A stretch of 64,000 nt of DNA from Sipunculus nudus (GCA_026874595.1 CM049306.1:58536019-58600018), one strand, 5' to 3'. Shown: positions 37,129 through 50,211, counted from the stretch's first letter. The notes: generated from the letters alone by a model not told the origin. A program made the numbers and translations.

Positions 37129-37933
37129 TCTGATACTTATAAAAGGAATTCGGTTCACGTCTGTTCGCAATGTTCTTTAAAACCGCGTTGTGTACAATAC
37201 TGTGCCATACATCATTTTAAAGGTGATTATCCCCGCAGTGACATAGGCGATATAAGAATAAATAATTTTAGTAAAATAGAAAAACACATGTTTCTCGCTT
37301 TATGAAATGGAGAGCTCAACCGAGGAGGATATTAATGACAAAACCTTATTCAAGGTCCCAATTTCAGGAACAGACGTGGGGTGGTTTGGAGTGGTGCCGG
37401 GGGTTTCAGGCCTCAAAATTTGTCTGATACGATGAAAAAAAGTTGCGGTGGCTGAAAATGAGATACGGACCCTCTGCATGGAGTCCCCGTTGGGTCCGCT
37501 TCTGCTACTTACGAGGTATATGCATATGTGTTTCTTTCTTCAGGAACAGTTTCCTTGCAACGTACATTTAATAAATCTTTCATGTGTTCCACGCATCAAC
37601 CTAATCTTTATACGTCCAACGACATAATCCAGTCAAATATCATCGAAAACCTGAATGCCCCCGCTTCTTATTCCGGTTCGCAATGTAAACATCATCACTG
37701 ACCAGGTCTTTAAGGTAAACTTACCGGGGTATAAATGTCTTGCCACGTGGACAGCCCCACCAAAATAATTGTAAAAAAAAATATTTATACAAATCTTATT
37801 GAGACAGTTTCCCACTATAAACCTATATTTTCTGTTAACTTTTAGATTAAAAAATGAGCCAACATTCCACATCTCAGTTAATTTATCTCCCCAACCCGGG
37901 TAATAAGCCCGGTATACCGGGTTTATCAGCTAG
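37129..37933 (+). mobile_element. Non-autonomous Helitron, copy 2
   Basis: Starts TCTGATACTTATAAAAGG after an A. It ends CCCGGTATACCGGG, TTTATCAG, CTAG before a T. At 805 bp it is slightly shorter than the 878-bp minus-strand copy at 18033-18910, and collinear with it. Both include a diverged piece of the GC-rich AAGCGGATCC-type MITE. Confidence 0.88.
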
Positions 37934-40307
37934 TAATATATATACGAAAGCCCGTAAAATTACAATTTGGTTTAAAAGTTTTTCTTGTTAACTTGTACAC
38001 GTGTTATCAATCTGATAAAAAGTTCCCTGCTTTAAGTACAGCCAAGAGATCAATGCAAACTTAATCCGCCCCTGATCAGTCTAGTTGCAAACGATAATTG
38101 TATTGAATAATCAGAGCTGAATAAACGCTGAACTGGTTTAATAGTATTCTTAAATCAGGATATTTGAAATAGTAAAGCAAAAGTGGTTGTAAATACGGCA
38201 TTGCACGCATATCATTGTAATACCACTATTAAAACGCTCCAAGGAAATGTTTCCTGAGTGTTTATATTGTTCATTTTATCGACTGCAAAGTGCTTATTTT
38301 TAAATAACTCTTTCCCCGGCAGAACATGTTTAACTCATTTCACACGAAAAAAGTGAACGTTTTTGAAATTTATAATATAATGCGCATATATGCATAATTA
38401 TAAATCATACACTTTTTACATTTACTTTTCGAGTAATATTGTTTTTATAAAATTAATTATTTAAAGCTTCCTTTTTGAGAAATGTTCTTTCTTTTATGAA
38501 AACATTAAACTTTATTTTTTTAACATGTTTTACTTTCTAATTTCCACAATAAATTCTAATACAAATATGTATAAGCATGTCATTTTATTATGTGTACCCT
38601 ATCCAAGGGTAAACATATCAAATCCCTTCCATATATAGTCGCAAGGAATCCAAATAAATACTTCTCTCGCACACAGGCATTGCATATACACATTTCTTAA
38701 ACTAATCTTGTGATTGACAATTTTATTTTATTTTTGTCCAAGAGGGTTTCAGATTTGTCACACTAAAAGTCAACCTCTGGTTATATATACATATATTACA
38801 AATTGTTAACGGAGAAATCCCTATATGATACGAAAATTATGAAATCTGGTAAACGTCCATATTTATCACAACAACTCTACACCGCTTTGAAAGAGCAGTG
38901 AGGAAACATAGACCAACATAGGAACAATATCATCAACAAATCAAGTATGATTAACAAACTCATAACAACTTAAAGACGATTCTGCAATAGTAACGTATAC
39001 GTATACCGACAAGATTACTGTTGAACAGATTTTGTTCCATCAATACGCCTGTTTAACATGAAAGCGAGTGTAACAAAATATTTAATAACACAGAGAAAAC
39101 AGTGTTAAACTAATAAGCAGCAGCAAAATTCAGGATTCTCCTGATTAACAATGACAATCATTTACAGATAGTTCATTTTCATTTATTACGTATTTATTTG
39201 CACAATGATAATAAGGCCCACAGTAATTCCGTGCCCATTTTGCGAAACTGGCAGTGGATACGGAAAATGGATACGAATCCCTACATTAACATTCTGCACG
39301 GATCTAATTCAAGACATTTTTAGACATTATTATATCATAAGAAACATGACACCTTTATACCAGGTGTTAGCACGGACACAGAAGGAAGACATTTTCTCAT
39401 GCTGTGATCTCACAAATATTAAGTTAGCTCTTGTTTTTCTCTATAAAATCTCAGCTAAGGCAAACACAACAGCCCACCTATGTAGGCTCTACTCAGTTAC
39501 TTAAGGTTTTACGTGAGGTTACACATATTTATCCCATACACAATACAAACAACTTTGCCTTATTTTAGGAAAGCGCTTCTACGGGGTGAAACTACTTTTC
39601 TCTGTATGGGTGATATAATTGGCTAAATCCGCTAATCTGAAACACCTAGAAGTTTGATATGGTATCCATAGAAACAGGTACAAAGTAATAAATGACCAGC
39701 TGATAGGGCTCATATGCGACCAGAATAAATAGTGAAACTAACTTTTGGATTCCCGCCATCGTCCTTGTACGAAATCTTGATGTTGACAGAATGAGATAAT
39801 GGTTTGTTTTTGAAGTATACACATATTCATCCATGTTGTAACCTCATAAAGAGATATAATAATAAAAATGACCATAAAACTTATTTTCACAAAAAGCTAT
39901 TGAAACGGACGGTTGTCTGCTTCGAAAGATCAGAGGCTTAAGCGAACATAATCTATCAGTTCCTGTATTCTCATCTATTTTTCAGATCGTTCGCATATAC
40001 ATGTATTATTGTTGAAATAATGACAGATGTCTAGTAAGTCTTGTAACTACTTTTGTAAATTAAACAAAAAAATTGCTAATCCCATGGATCATCAAAAAAA
40101 AAACCTGATAGTTGGAATTCCAGCGTGCAGCAGATTCCGTAGTGTTAGACGGCATCTTTGAATTTGTCATTAAATTGTAACGTTGCCATTTTCAAATTCT
40201 GCAAACATACCAATGTGCGAAAAAGAAGAACTTCGGGACTGCTTGAAAAGTTTGTTTCGTCTGGTCCTGTTTGAGCCCAATGAACAACCAGCTTGACCGG
40301 ATATGTG

Positions 40308-40364
<57 letters not shown>

Positions 40365-40499
40365 TATCTTGAGTTCCTAGAGTGTAAATCCCTTCGAAAT
40401 AATATTGTTTTACTGGAGTGCATGTGTTAACTAATTCTGATATCAATTTGGCTGTCTGAAAAAAATGGTTTCCCGATTCCGTTGTACGTATTTGGACTT
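37934..40499. other. Intergenic, downstream of the Piccolo-like gene
   Basis: AT-rich, with a long TA microsatellite at about 40311-40361. No exon or recognised element. Confidence 0.6.
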
Positions 40500-40830
40500 A
40501 CATCTTTTATCTTCAGTCAAGTTAATTCTGCTGGACCTAGTCATTCATCGTCAATCATGTCGGTTCTGTTGGACATCAAGTTCTTAATCCTCTGTCAGAC
40601 AGAAAATATAAGACATTCAGTCCTTTATCCTGGGTCAAGAAGAAGACATCAGACATTCAGTTCTTTATCCGTAATCAAGTACATAAATCAGACAAACATT
40701 TCTTTATCCTTGGTCAAGTAGATAATATAAGAGACGGTTCTTTTTCCTCGGTCAAGTAGATAACTTTGGACATTCAGTTTTGTATCTTCGGGCAAGCAGA
40801 TAACATCAGACATTCAGTTCTTTATATGTG

Positions 40831-41040
40831 GCAGAAGCAAATCCAAGGGGGGGGAGGGGGGGGGGGGGGGGTCCAGACCTCCATCCCACTTTTTCTGTCG
40901 AAGCAACTTTAAAGGGTTAAACTCTACGGCCTGGACCCTCTCCCCCCTTTCCAGACCTTGGGGCCGTTTTTTTTTTCTAGTTTTTTTATGAGTTCTCTTT
41001 GGTTGGACCCCCCTTTTCCTAAATCATGGACCCGATCCTG
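40831..41040. mobile_element. GC-rich AAGCGGATCC-family MITE, copy 1
   Basis: Starts GCAGAAGCAAATCCAAGG, ends AAATCATGGACCCGATCCTG, and carries a central TGGACCCCCCTTTTCC. It is inserted within the 40-bp array, so it is younger than the array. Confidence 0.75.
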
Positions 41041-41106
41041 CTTGGTCAAGTAGATAATATTAGATTATCTATCTTAGTCAAGCAGATAATTGTAGACACT
41101 CAGTTC

Positions 41107-41192
41107 TTTATTCCCCCGTGAAGCAGATTACATGACACGCTCAGTTCTTTATCCTCTGCCCGGTAGATCGCATAAAACCTTCAGTTTTTATT
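41107..41192 (-). terminator. Candidate poly(A) signals of the Piccolo-like gene
   Basis: The minus strand reads AATAAA at complement 41187-41192 (about 170 bases past the stop) and at 41107-41112 (about 250 past). Both lie inside the 40-bp array. Candidates only. Confidence 0.3.
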
Positions 41193-41361
41193 AATCATCT
41201 GCTAAAAAGATATTTTTAGACATCCAGTGCTTTATCCTCAGTCAAGCAGATAATAACAAACACTCAGTTCTTTAGCATCCGTCAAGTAGATTACATCAGA
41301 CACTGGGACCTGTATCCCCGGTGAAGATGATAACTTTAGATAATTAATCCTTTATCATCGC

Positions 41362-41499
41362 TCACGTTGGTTCTATGTTGTAGGACTCGATCACTTCATT
41401 GTTCAGGTAATCGTCAAACGGCACTGCATCCAAATTCACCGTTACTGTACCGACCAACTTCTTCTGGCCAAACCGTCCTTTGTCAATGCAAACAAGAAG
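41362..41499 (-). CDS. PCLO: Piccolo-like exon 9, C2B C-terminal half and stop
   Basis: The acceptor TTTTTACAG precedes 41499. Forty-five codons and TGA at 41364-41362 encode [20 protein letters not shown] and then VNLDAV, the last strands of a C2 fold. Loop 3 has a single Asp (C-I-D-K-G) where calcium-binding C2 domains have several, like the degenerate Piccolo C2B. The protein ends YNIEPT shortly after the domain. Confidence 0.9.
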   Translation of the reverse strand, partial: LLVCIDKGRFGQKKLVGTVTVNLDAVPFDDYLNNEVIESYNIEPT

Positions 41500-44400
41500 C
41501 TGTAAAAACAAGGTAGGATTAAAAGTTAGACATCAAACGTGTTACATAATATAAATGTGTCCCATATCGTTAGTTTGGCCAACCACAAATCAAAACCTAA
41601 AAGAGAAGGGAATCGTGTTGTAGGAGGTTTTGAGGATTGATCAGTAAGTAAATCCCGGCAACCTATATGAGGATTTACGAATAAGTAGATCCCGGCACCT
41701 GAGGCTATGGGTATTCACCTGTGGCTGGTTTCCAGTACCCCAAGTAATGACTATTAAACAGCTGAGGTTAAAAGCATTCTGTTATAAGAAGATCCCGGCT
41801 GTATACGAGAATTTAACTGTACTGTGAATATATCCCGGCATCTGATGTTAAAAGATTTTCCCTATATGTGGATCCCGGCACCTGAGGGTGTGAGGATTTA
41901 CCTGTAAGTAGATCCCGGCACCTGCGGCTATGAGGATTTACCTGTAAGTAAATCTGGGCACCTGAGGTTATGAGGATGTACCTGTAAATAGCTCCAGGCA
42001 CTTTAGGTTATGAGGATTTACCTGTAAGTAAATTTGGGTACCTGAAGCTATGAGGATTTACCTGTAAGTAGATCCCAGCAGCCGCAGCTATTAGGATTTA
42101 CCTGTAAGTAGATCCCGGTACCTTGGGTTATGAGGATTTACCTGTAAGTAGATCCCGGTACCTTGGGTCATGAGGACTTACCTGTAAGTAAAACTGGGCA
42201 CCTGAAGCTTTGAGGATTTACCTGTAAGTAGATCCCGGCACCTTGGGTTATGAGGATTTACTTGTAAGTTGATCCCGGCACCTCAGGCCAAGAGGAATAA
42301 CCTTTAAGTGGATCGAGGCACCTGAGGTCATGACGATTTACCTGTAAGTAGATCCCGGCAGCTGAAGCTATGAGGATCTACCTGTAAGCAGATCGCGGCA
42401 CCAGAGGTTACGAGGATTTACCTGTCAGCATTACCATTTCCCGGCACATGGGGCTATGAGGATTTACTTTTAGTAGATCATTGCACCTTTGGTTATGAGG
42501 ATATACCTGTAAGTAGATCCCGGCACAATTCCCGTTGAAGATGAAGGTCTCGTTGAAGCAAGGAGTCGTATTTGCTTGCTGCACACAGGTTTTACGTTTT
42601 TTAATTCGACTGAATTGTCGGTCTCCTCCTCGGAGTAAGCTGACCTTCACGAACCAATCTAACAAAATAGAAAAGGAAACAGTGTCTGACAGATGGAAAA
42701 TGAATGTCTCTGCTTGCTGTACATTGCCCCCCCCCCTGGTTCTTCTACTGACAATAATTTTTTGTATGGTACTTCAATGCACAAATGTCATTTTTCAGTC
42801 AAAAACTGGATATATAAAATCCGACAAAGACTCAATTCACGAGGGAACCTCTTTGATAAATCTCAGAAATTGCGTGTGGAGGACAGTGGTTTTTAAACAA
42901 GAAACCCACATTGACGTATGTCCATATACGTGGTTAATGTGCATGTACTGTCAAATACATGGCGTTTTGACAGAGAGGAACAAATACACCCCTGAATTGT
43001 GCTTGTTTTGTATATCAGCGTATATCATACATATCATACATCATGATAATTCAACTTCAGTCAACCACTCGCGTCATTCCGATGGCATTGATGTAATTGA
43101 AAGGCAAAAGGATACATCATACTACCATGTAAAGTTAGAATAAAAAAGACAACCTGCATTTCATTTTATTTTTTTTTTGGTCTTGGAATTTTGAGAAATA
43201 TATTGACACTTTGCAACTCAGTCCAAAACGCACATACGTGTTAGTAACAACCTCTCGTATAACCATGATACTGCACATTTTTCTTGTGTCCTCATGATAA
43301 CCACATTTCCCACAGATGGCAGAGTGATACAACTATGGCTGATTTAAGGGGCTCATGGGACATCCCTGTAACAAAGACAAATTTTTCAGGGGAAAATACT
43401 GGTCCGATCGGGGCCTCGAACCCATTACGGTTGCGCACAAGTCCGGCATACCAACCGCTTCGCTAGCAAAGCAAGATTCACTAGCGAGACAGTTCGGTCC
43501 GGTTTTATGTCACCCTGTAACATCCCTCAGTATCGAACTAAACGTTAAGGGAAATAAAACATATACTTAATCAAGAAAAAAACCCTGTATTTTGCGTTTC
43601 GCACCGTTTTCTTCAAAAGATTGTACCAGCAGAGTTTTAAGTTTCAATAGGTTTCCATTATGGAAGTGGATTAGTCCATTATTTCCTCGAACTTTACTCC
43701 TGGGCCCTCCCCTTCCGAGATTTTGGTATGAACTATGAATTTTTTCACATTTTGAAGGAAAATATGCAGCCCTTCAAAAATTACCGCGTTCACAAGCTAT
43801 CCTACAGACAACGACAGACGACGGCACTGAAAACAACATGTTTCCCCTGGGGGTGGGGGGGGGGTGGGGGTGGAGGAGACATAATGATTGTTACAGTATC
43901 TATATTACCTAGAAACAAAATGATCGATGATTAATGGGTGTAACATATTATGTAACAATGGCGTTATTTTTAAGGGATATTGCCAGTTAAATGAAAGCTC
44001 ATATTTTCAGCAATAAAGAGTTTACCACAATGCATTAAACTACAACATCTGAAGCCAGAAGCAATAACTCCATCCATATTTGACTTTATATCATAAAATA
44101 CACACTACCTATTTATTGACTTACAATATATATAAAATATTTAAGAATTAACAAAATAAAAATTCCTTTTATTTATGGTGTAAGTTTGCAAACACTCGTA
44201 GAAGTAGACGGAAGACACGTATATATACATTATTCGGGAAGAATACGAATACGCAGAGCTAACAGTTTGGGGTAATAGGGGGAGGGGGAACCAAAATAAA
44301 AGAGTTATAGAGGAGGGAAAGAAAACTACTGCCCAAAGACTGCTGAAGCTTAGAAAATACTAGGATGATCGAGATACAAGAGTATTAGAGTAATTAAGGA

Positions 44401-47400
44401 ACATATGTGGTCCAGTTCAGGGAGACAGGAATAAACGGGGAACAAGAGTGATGGAAGATCGAGTACAGGGTAAGGTGCTTGTGAAAGTTTATTGAATTAC
44501 AGTGTAAAGAGCCTGTGAAAGTTTGTGGAAGAACAGTGTAAGGAGCCTGTGAAAGTTTGTGGAAGTACAGGGTAAAGAGCCTGTGAAAGTTTGTTGAAAT
44601 ACAGGGTAAGGAGCTTGTGAAAGTTTGTTGAAATACAGTGTTAGAAGCCTGTGAAAGTTTGTTGAAGTACAGGGTAAGGTGCCTGTGAAAGTTTGTTGAA
44701 ATACAGTGTAAGGAGCCTGTTAATGTTTGTTGAAATACAGTGTAAGGAGCCTGTGAACGTTTGTGGAAGTACAGGGTAAGAAGCCTGTGAAAGTTTGTGG
44801 AAGTACAGTGTAAGAAGCCTGTGAAAGTTTGTTGAAATACAGTGTAAGGAGCCTGTGAAAGTTTGTTAAGTACAGTGTAAAGAGCCTGTGAAAGTTTGTT
44901 GAAATACAGGGTAAGGAGCCTGTGAAAGTTTGTTGAAGTACAGGGTAAGGTGCTTGTGAAAGTTTGTTGAAATACAATGTAAGGAGCCTGTGAAAGTTTG
45001 GTGAAATACAGTGTAAGGAGCCTGCGAAAGTTTGTTGAAATACAGTGTAAGGAGCCTGTGAAAGTTTGTGGAAGTACAGGGTATGGTGCTTGTGAAAGTT
45101 TGTGGAAGTACAGGGTAAGGTGTCTGTGAAATTTTGTTGAAGTACAGTGTAAGGAGCCTGTGAAAGATTGTGGAAGTACAGGGGAAAAAGGATGGTTGAG
45201 ATACATGAGTAGCAGGAGGGAGAAGAAACATGTGCCGATGATATTCTGTGTTCAGAAAATCAGACAACATCGAGGTGCCATTTAAGCCAGAGGAGACAAC
45301 GTACCGAGCAATCTGTCGTGAACGTTTTGTTCCTTCATTTTACAATTCATTACAGATATGACGAGGGAGTTGGCCTCAGAGTTACGCTGGATCCCCAACA
45401 TTAGGCTGCCTGCAGAGCGGGGTTTCACATCTAGACAACGAAGCATGCACGTGATCTGTATGTATTGTAACATTTGTGACTTGATAATACTCAACAACAT
45501 ACCGTTCTAAGAAAAGATACTGGATATTCAGAGGAAAAAAAAACTTCATTGTTCTGGCATTAACAGCTAACAGATTATAATAAACCTTCACTTTTAAAAT
45601 ATTGGTTTAATCTGCGCAATAGTCAGTATGTTGAGTCTAAATTTTTGTGGTACACGTATTAAAGTCTGCATGTCAGTCATTCTCTTAGTTTACTGTAGTT
45701 TGTTGTATAGGTAAGGAGCCAACTGTTGGATCCCATCTAATTTTATCATTCATCGACAAAATAAATTAAACCTAAAAAAATTCAGTATAATACCACAATT
45801 TACCATATATTTTCTCAGTCTAAAAGGTAGCGAATAAAGCATAAATTGGGCGGGTTTTCCTCGCAGTTAATTTCGGATTGGGGTATACCGTGACAGTAAT
45901 ATATGAAATATTTATTTTCACATTGGGATTATGTCACAATGTATTTACTTTTGTAATCTAATAAAGGTAACATGGTTAAAAAACACGCGCATAATGTACA
46001 TTGGTGTATCCAGTTTAAATGTAAATTAATATTTCAATTGAATGTTTGAGCCATAATTTATGTTACCTGTGTCCCTCTTGACCTTTCGGGTGAGACCTAC
46101 GTTGAGTGTTTGACCGGGCCCCAGGGTCGGGTTGACGTCAGACCGGGACATGATATCTTTGTGAATGGCTGATATTTTCGTGCTTGTGTAGTCGACTCGT
46201 CTCCTGCCACAGCTACTGAAACCAGTGCTTCCACTGAATGACTTTTCCAGATAACGGCACGATCTATTTCTTATAATATAGAGCCATCATTCCATGGAGT
46301 TGAACCAATTAGACCATGGGGTTTTATATTCACCGATAACTATATTAGATCAATCAGGTACTTCTAAGTCTCCTAATTTAGAATTTTGAAAAAAGAAATG
46401 AACCGGTTTAAAAAAAATCAAAGCATGTGAGACAAAGAACGAGAATAAATTTTAATATCTAATTCAGTTTTATATTATTTAATAATTGTAATTATACGGA
46501 CAGACAGTGAAAGTATGATTAAGACCGGTTGTACCAGTTAGGCATTATAATCGCCCAAGCCCTCTGTGTCTGTGGCATGATTGTTTCATGTTTCAGCGGT
46601 TGAAACATCGCAATACAGTGAAAACAGGCATTTACTGCAGGAAATTAAACCGGATTATGTCTCAATTTTTATTATATTTCCCCGAATCGAATTTTGAAGA
46701 AGATGTGTGGCTCGCCACCCGAAAGAGCGCAGGCCTTAATTCCCTCACTTGCAAGTTCCAAGGTCAATTTCTAAAGGCTGGTGACATCCGGATACTTTTT
46801 AATGAATGACGGCCGCAACGATTGCTAATGACAAGGCAACCCAGAAAATAAAAATAGCGGATAGAGATACTGTTCTATGAACAGAGGATTACAACTGACT
46901 GCCAAAAATTATATCCAAAATGATATCCTTAATGCATTTATTATACTCATAGTATACATAAACGTAGGCATGAGGTTGAAAAAATAAATTATCAAAATAA
47001 TAATATCACTGACACAAAATACATGTATTTGCATGCATGATCAAAAATTCAAATAAAGTGTTACAACTTTAAAATGCTACAATTTAAAAAGTTAAATATA
47101 AGTTGTTATGGGGGGTTTAATATGCTGACCTTATACCGGTGCTTCCGTCACTGTCTGAGGACTGACCGCTGAAACTTTGGGACGGTGACATCAAATCGGA
47201 GCGATGACAATGTTCAGCTGAAAAAGAGATAAAGAAGACAAGTGTGTAATATTTATTCATACAAATAATCCAGTTACTGAACATCTAAGGATTACGTATC
47301 CAGCATCTCTCAGGGGCCGGATCCAGGATTTAGGAAGAGGGGACAGGGGTCCAACCCAGGAGGACAAATGGCCAAGCCAAAAAAAATAGTCACAAAGTCC

Positions 47401-48902
47401 GGAAAAAGGGGGTTAAGACCGCTCAATTTGGTCTGAAATCCTTGAAAAAAATTTGCGGCGACCTAAAAAAGGGATGGTGGTGGGTCTGGACCCTTTTGAC
47501 CCCCCCCCCCCCCCCCACCAGGGATCCGCTTCTGTCTCTTCAAAACCTTTGTGATGGGAGTGTCTTCAAATAATGTTTTAAATTAGAAGCATTTCAACAA
47601 ACTGAACGCTTCCTGAAACAAGTCCTCCATAATTATACTTTGCAAGGATACATATCTGTGTAAAAGCGCATATTTGTCTATTTTTGCGTGTACATATATT
47701 TACCTTGTACTAAATTATGTGATTTTCTAATTATAACTAAAATGTATGCCATCAAAACGTTACTATGAGAAATGTGATAGACAAGCAGTTGTACAGAGAT
47801 ATTTGATCATGTTAACATAAACATATATCATATTGTCTGGTATTATCAAAAGCATAGTAATTCATATCATGATTTTACAAATTAAAACTTTTCATTTAAA
47901 TATAAAAAAAATATGCTGAACTGAAACGCAACTCTATTATAACACATTCAATCTGACGAACATTCTGTATGTGGTGAAGATATATGGGGAGTGAGGTTCT
48001 GTGAAGCAGTGGTAAAGCATCCCGGTTTATTAGGAAATAAAAGATAAATCTCTTTATAACCAAGCAACCAACGATCGTCTTACATGAAGACTACCCACCT
48101 GGGTTTCGCTCTGATGTTGCGTTGTGAAGTTTAGACTCGAGTCTTCTTTTCGAGGTTTCCATGGATACCATATCAAACTTAAGTATATTTTGTGCGGATG
48201 AATTCGACATCTGGCTTGTGTTTTGCAAAGAATCATCGGACACAGTGTGCGTTCCCTTACATTTCATACTGGCTTCTTTGCCTATAGAAACAACAAAGAA
48301 AATCAGTCATACATTATGTCTTACCTTCTGTTCAGATGAACAGAAAACTTGGCAGGCAAAAAAGAGTTCAATTTCAATTTTCTCTAATTCTCCTCAAGCC
48401 ATTTTAAAAACTGCCATTTTACTTTAAAATACGGAACAGTTATAAAATAAATGAAATGGGAAATAATAAAAAATTGTTTTTCACTTACTGTCCACCTATG
48501 AAAAAACGAAATTTTTACCTTTTCTGAATATATGTAAAAATAGTGTTGCGCTTCTGTCGCATAAATTATTAAACTGAAGACGTTAAAATGTTACAACAAA
48601 GATTTCGTAATTTAAAAATAAACTGCTTTTACCGCAAGGTTGTTGATTTTTTGCACATCAGATGTGCTTTCCGGTGCATTTAGAATTAAATAAACTGATT
48701 CTATTTCAACCACCAATCCATTTACAGCAGATAACCCAACCTGGTAAACAATTATTCAAATAAAACGCTTAAATCGGGTTGTATGTAAATGCAAAACAAA
48801 ATCCACCATTGAACGGTCGATTTAAACGTATCATGCACAAATACAAGCACGACACCCACTACTAAAATACCATATAGCGGACATGCTCACTATATATTTA
48901 TA

Positions 48903-48957
<55 letters not shown>

Positions 48958-50160
48958 GAGTAGATTATGTCTATTGACTACCACAACGTGTGACGTGTAT
49001 TTTCGGCAGTTATGACGTTGACCGGATCTGTGCGTCATTTGATATTTTCCCAATATAATGGAGAATTTTTATTAAACATGAAGCCATAAAAACTAATTCA
49101 CCAAAAGCACAGCGCAAGTTAGCTGCCGTGTGCCCCTACATAATAACATATATCAGCAGATATTATGAAATAACCATTTGTAAAAAAAAAAAAGAGAGAG
49201 AGAGAGAAACTTTCTTGGTCACACTCACCAGTGTACCATATGGATGGATACATTTAACCAACAGTTTATCAAACACAGGAAGGGCAACACCTGGAGCTGT
49301 TACTCGGGTCACATGACAGGGACTATATCACTTGTCATTTGGCCTAACAATTGACAACAATACTCATAGGGCAACCACCAATATTCACCTTCATGTTGGT
49401 AATCAACGCCACCTACCGACCAGTCGTGAAACTTTCATGAAACAAATATAAGAGAAAAAAAAGTCACAAAAACATTCTTGCAAACTGATCAAATGATAAA
49501 AATATAAACAAGCCATTCGCTCCGCAGGAAAGACCTGAAGGAAATGTAACGGCAGTGTTGTTGCCATTGACGGCGCATGCACGTGCCAAAAATTGTATCT
49601 AAGACTACGGTTAGTTTAGCATAACTCTTACCAGTCCACCCAATGAAGCTATTTGTTGACATACGCTGGTTGAAGAAGGCATATGGAAAGAATTAACGGG
49701 CAGGTTAGCATAGAACATGACACACAAATAGTGATTTACAAAGGATTTGCAAATGGCGATTAGCGGATATCTAACAGTGAGGCGAGGAATCAACCTGAAT
49801 TCTGGCATAACAAAGCTTTCTTGGTGTGTTTGTCTTTCTCCTGCAAAAATATGGTTGAAAATGCTCGGTCCAATTAACAAAGTTTCAAAATGACTCCAAA
49901 AGTTAGATACAGAATTCCTGGCAAATAAACCTTCTAATTACTTTAACTTTAACAAAATAAAGTTTTGAGTAAATAAAGGGAACTTTATCAGAGAAAGTAT
50001 TATTATTATTATTATATGCATACGAGTGTGACATTAATACAAATCTGATTCCATACCATATTATGTGCAGTTAAATATTTTCTATTATTAGATAATTGTT
50101 TTCATAGATCGATATTATTTTATTCATCTGTAATAACCAACTTGTAAGAAGCGCATACGC

Positions 50161-50211
<51 letters not shown>

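Larger units (their letters stand above)
40500..41361 (-). repeat. About 40-bp minisatellite in the 3' UTR/downstream flank of the Piccolo-like gene, split by a MITE
   Basis: Diverged tandem units resembling CATTCAGTTCTTTATCCTCG then GTCAAGTAGATAACATCAGA (+ strand). The array reaches the stop codon of the last exon: TTTATCATCGCTCACG at 41351-41366 is the final diverged unit and overlaps TGA. A GC-rich MITE (40831-41040) interrupts it. Excluding the MITE there are about 16 units. Confidence 0.8.
42659..45304 (-). other. Intron 7 of the Piccolo-like gene
   Basis: A 2646-bp intron containing a tRNA-derived SINE (43390-43500), G-runs near 43855-43875 and a 34-bp minisatellite (44460-45190). The open frame 42535-43143 on the + strand is antisense to exon 8 and then intronic, and is not a gene. 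Confidence 0.8.

Noticed and set aside
36880-37305. 141-codon + strand open frame
   Set aside because: It crosses the Helitron 5' boundary at 37129 and has no recognisable domain.
42535-43143. 202-codon + strand open frame
   Set aside because: It is antisense to exon 8 and then intronic sequence. No domain is recognisable and it runs through a C-run.
44394-45206. 270-codon minus-strand open frame of Phe/Thr/Leu-rich repeats
   Set aside because: It is produced by the 34-bp minisatellite, which lacks stops in all minus frames. Two other frames are equally open and it lies inside an intron of the Piccolo-like gene.
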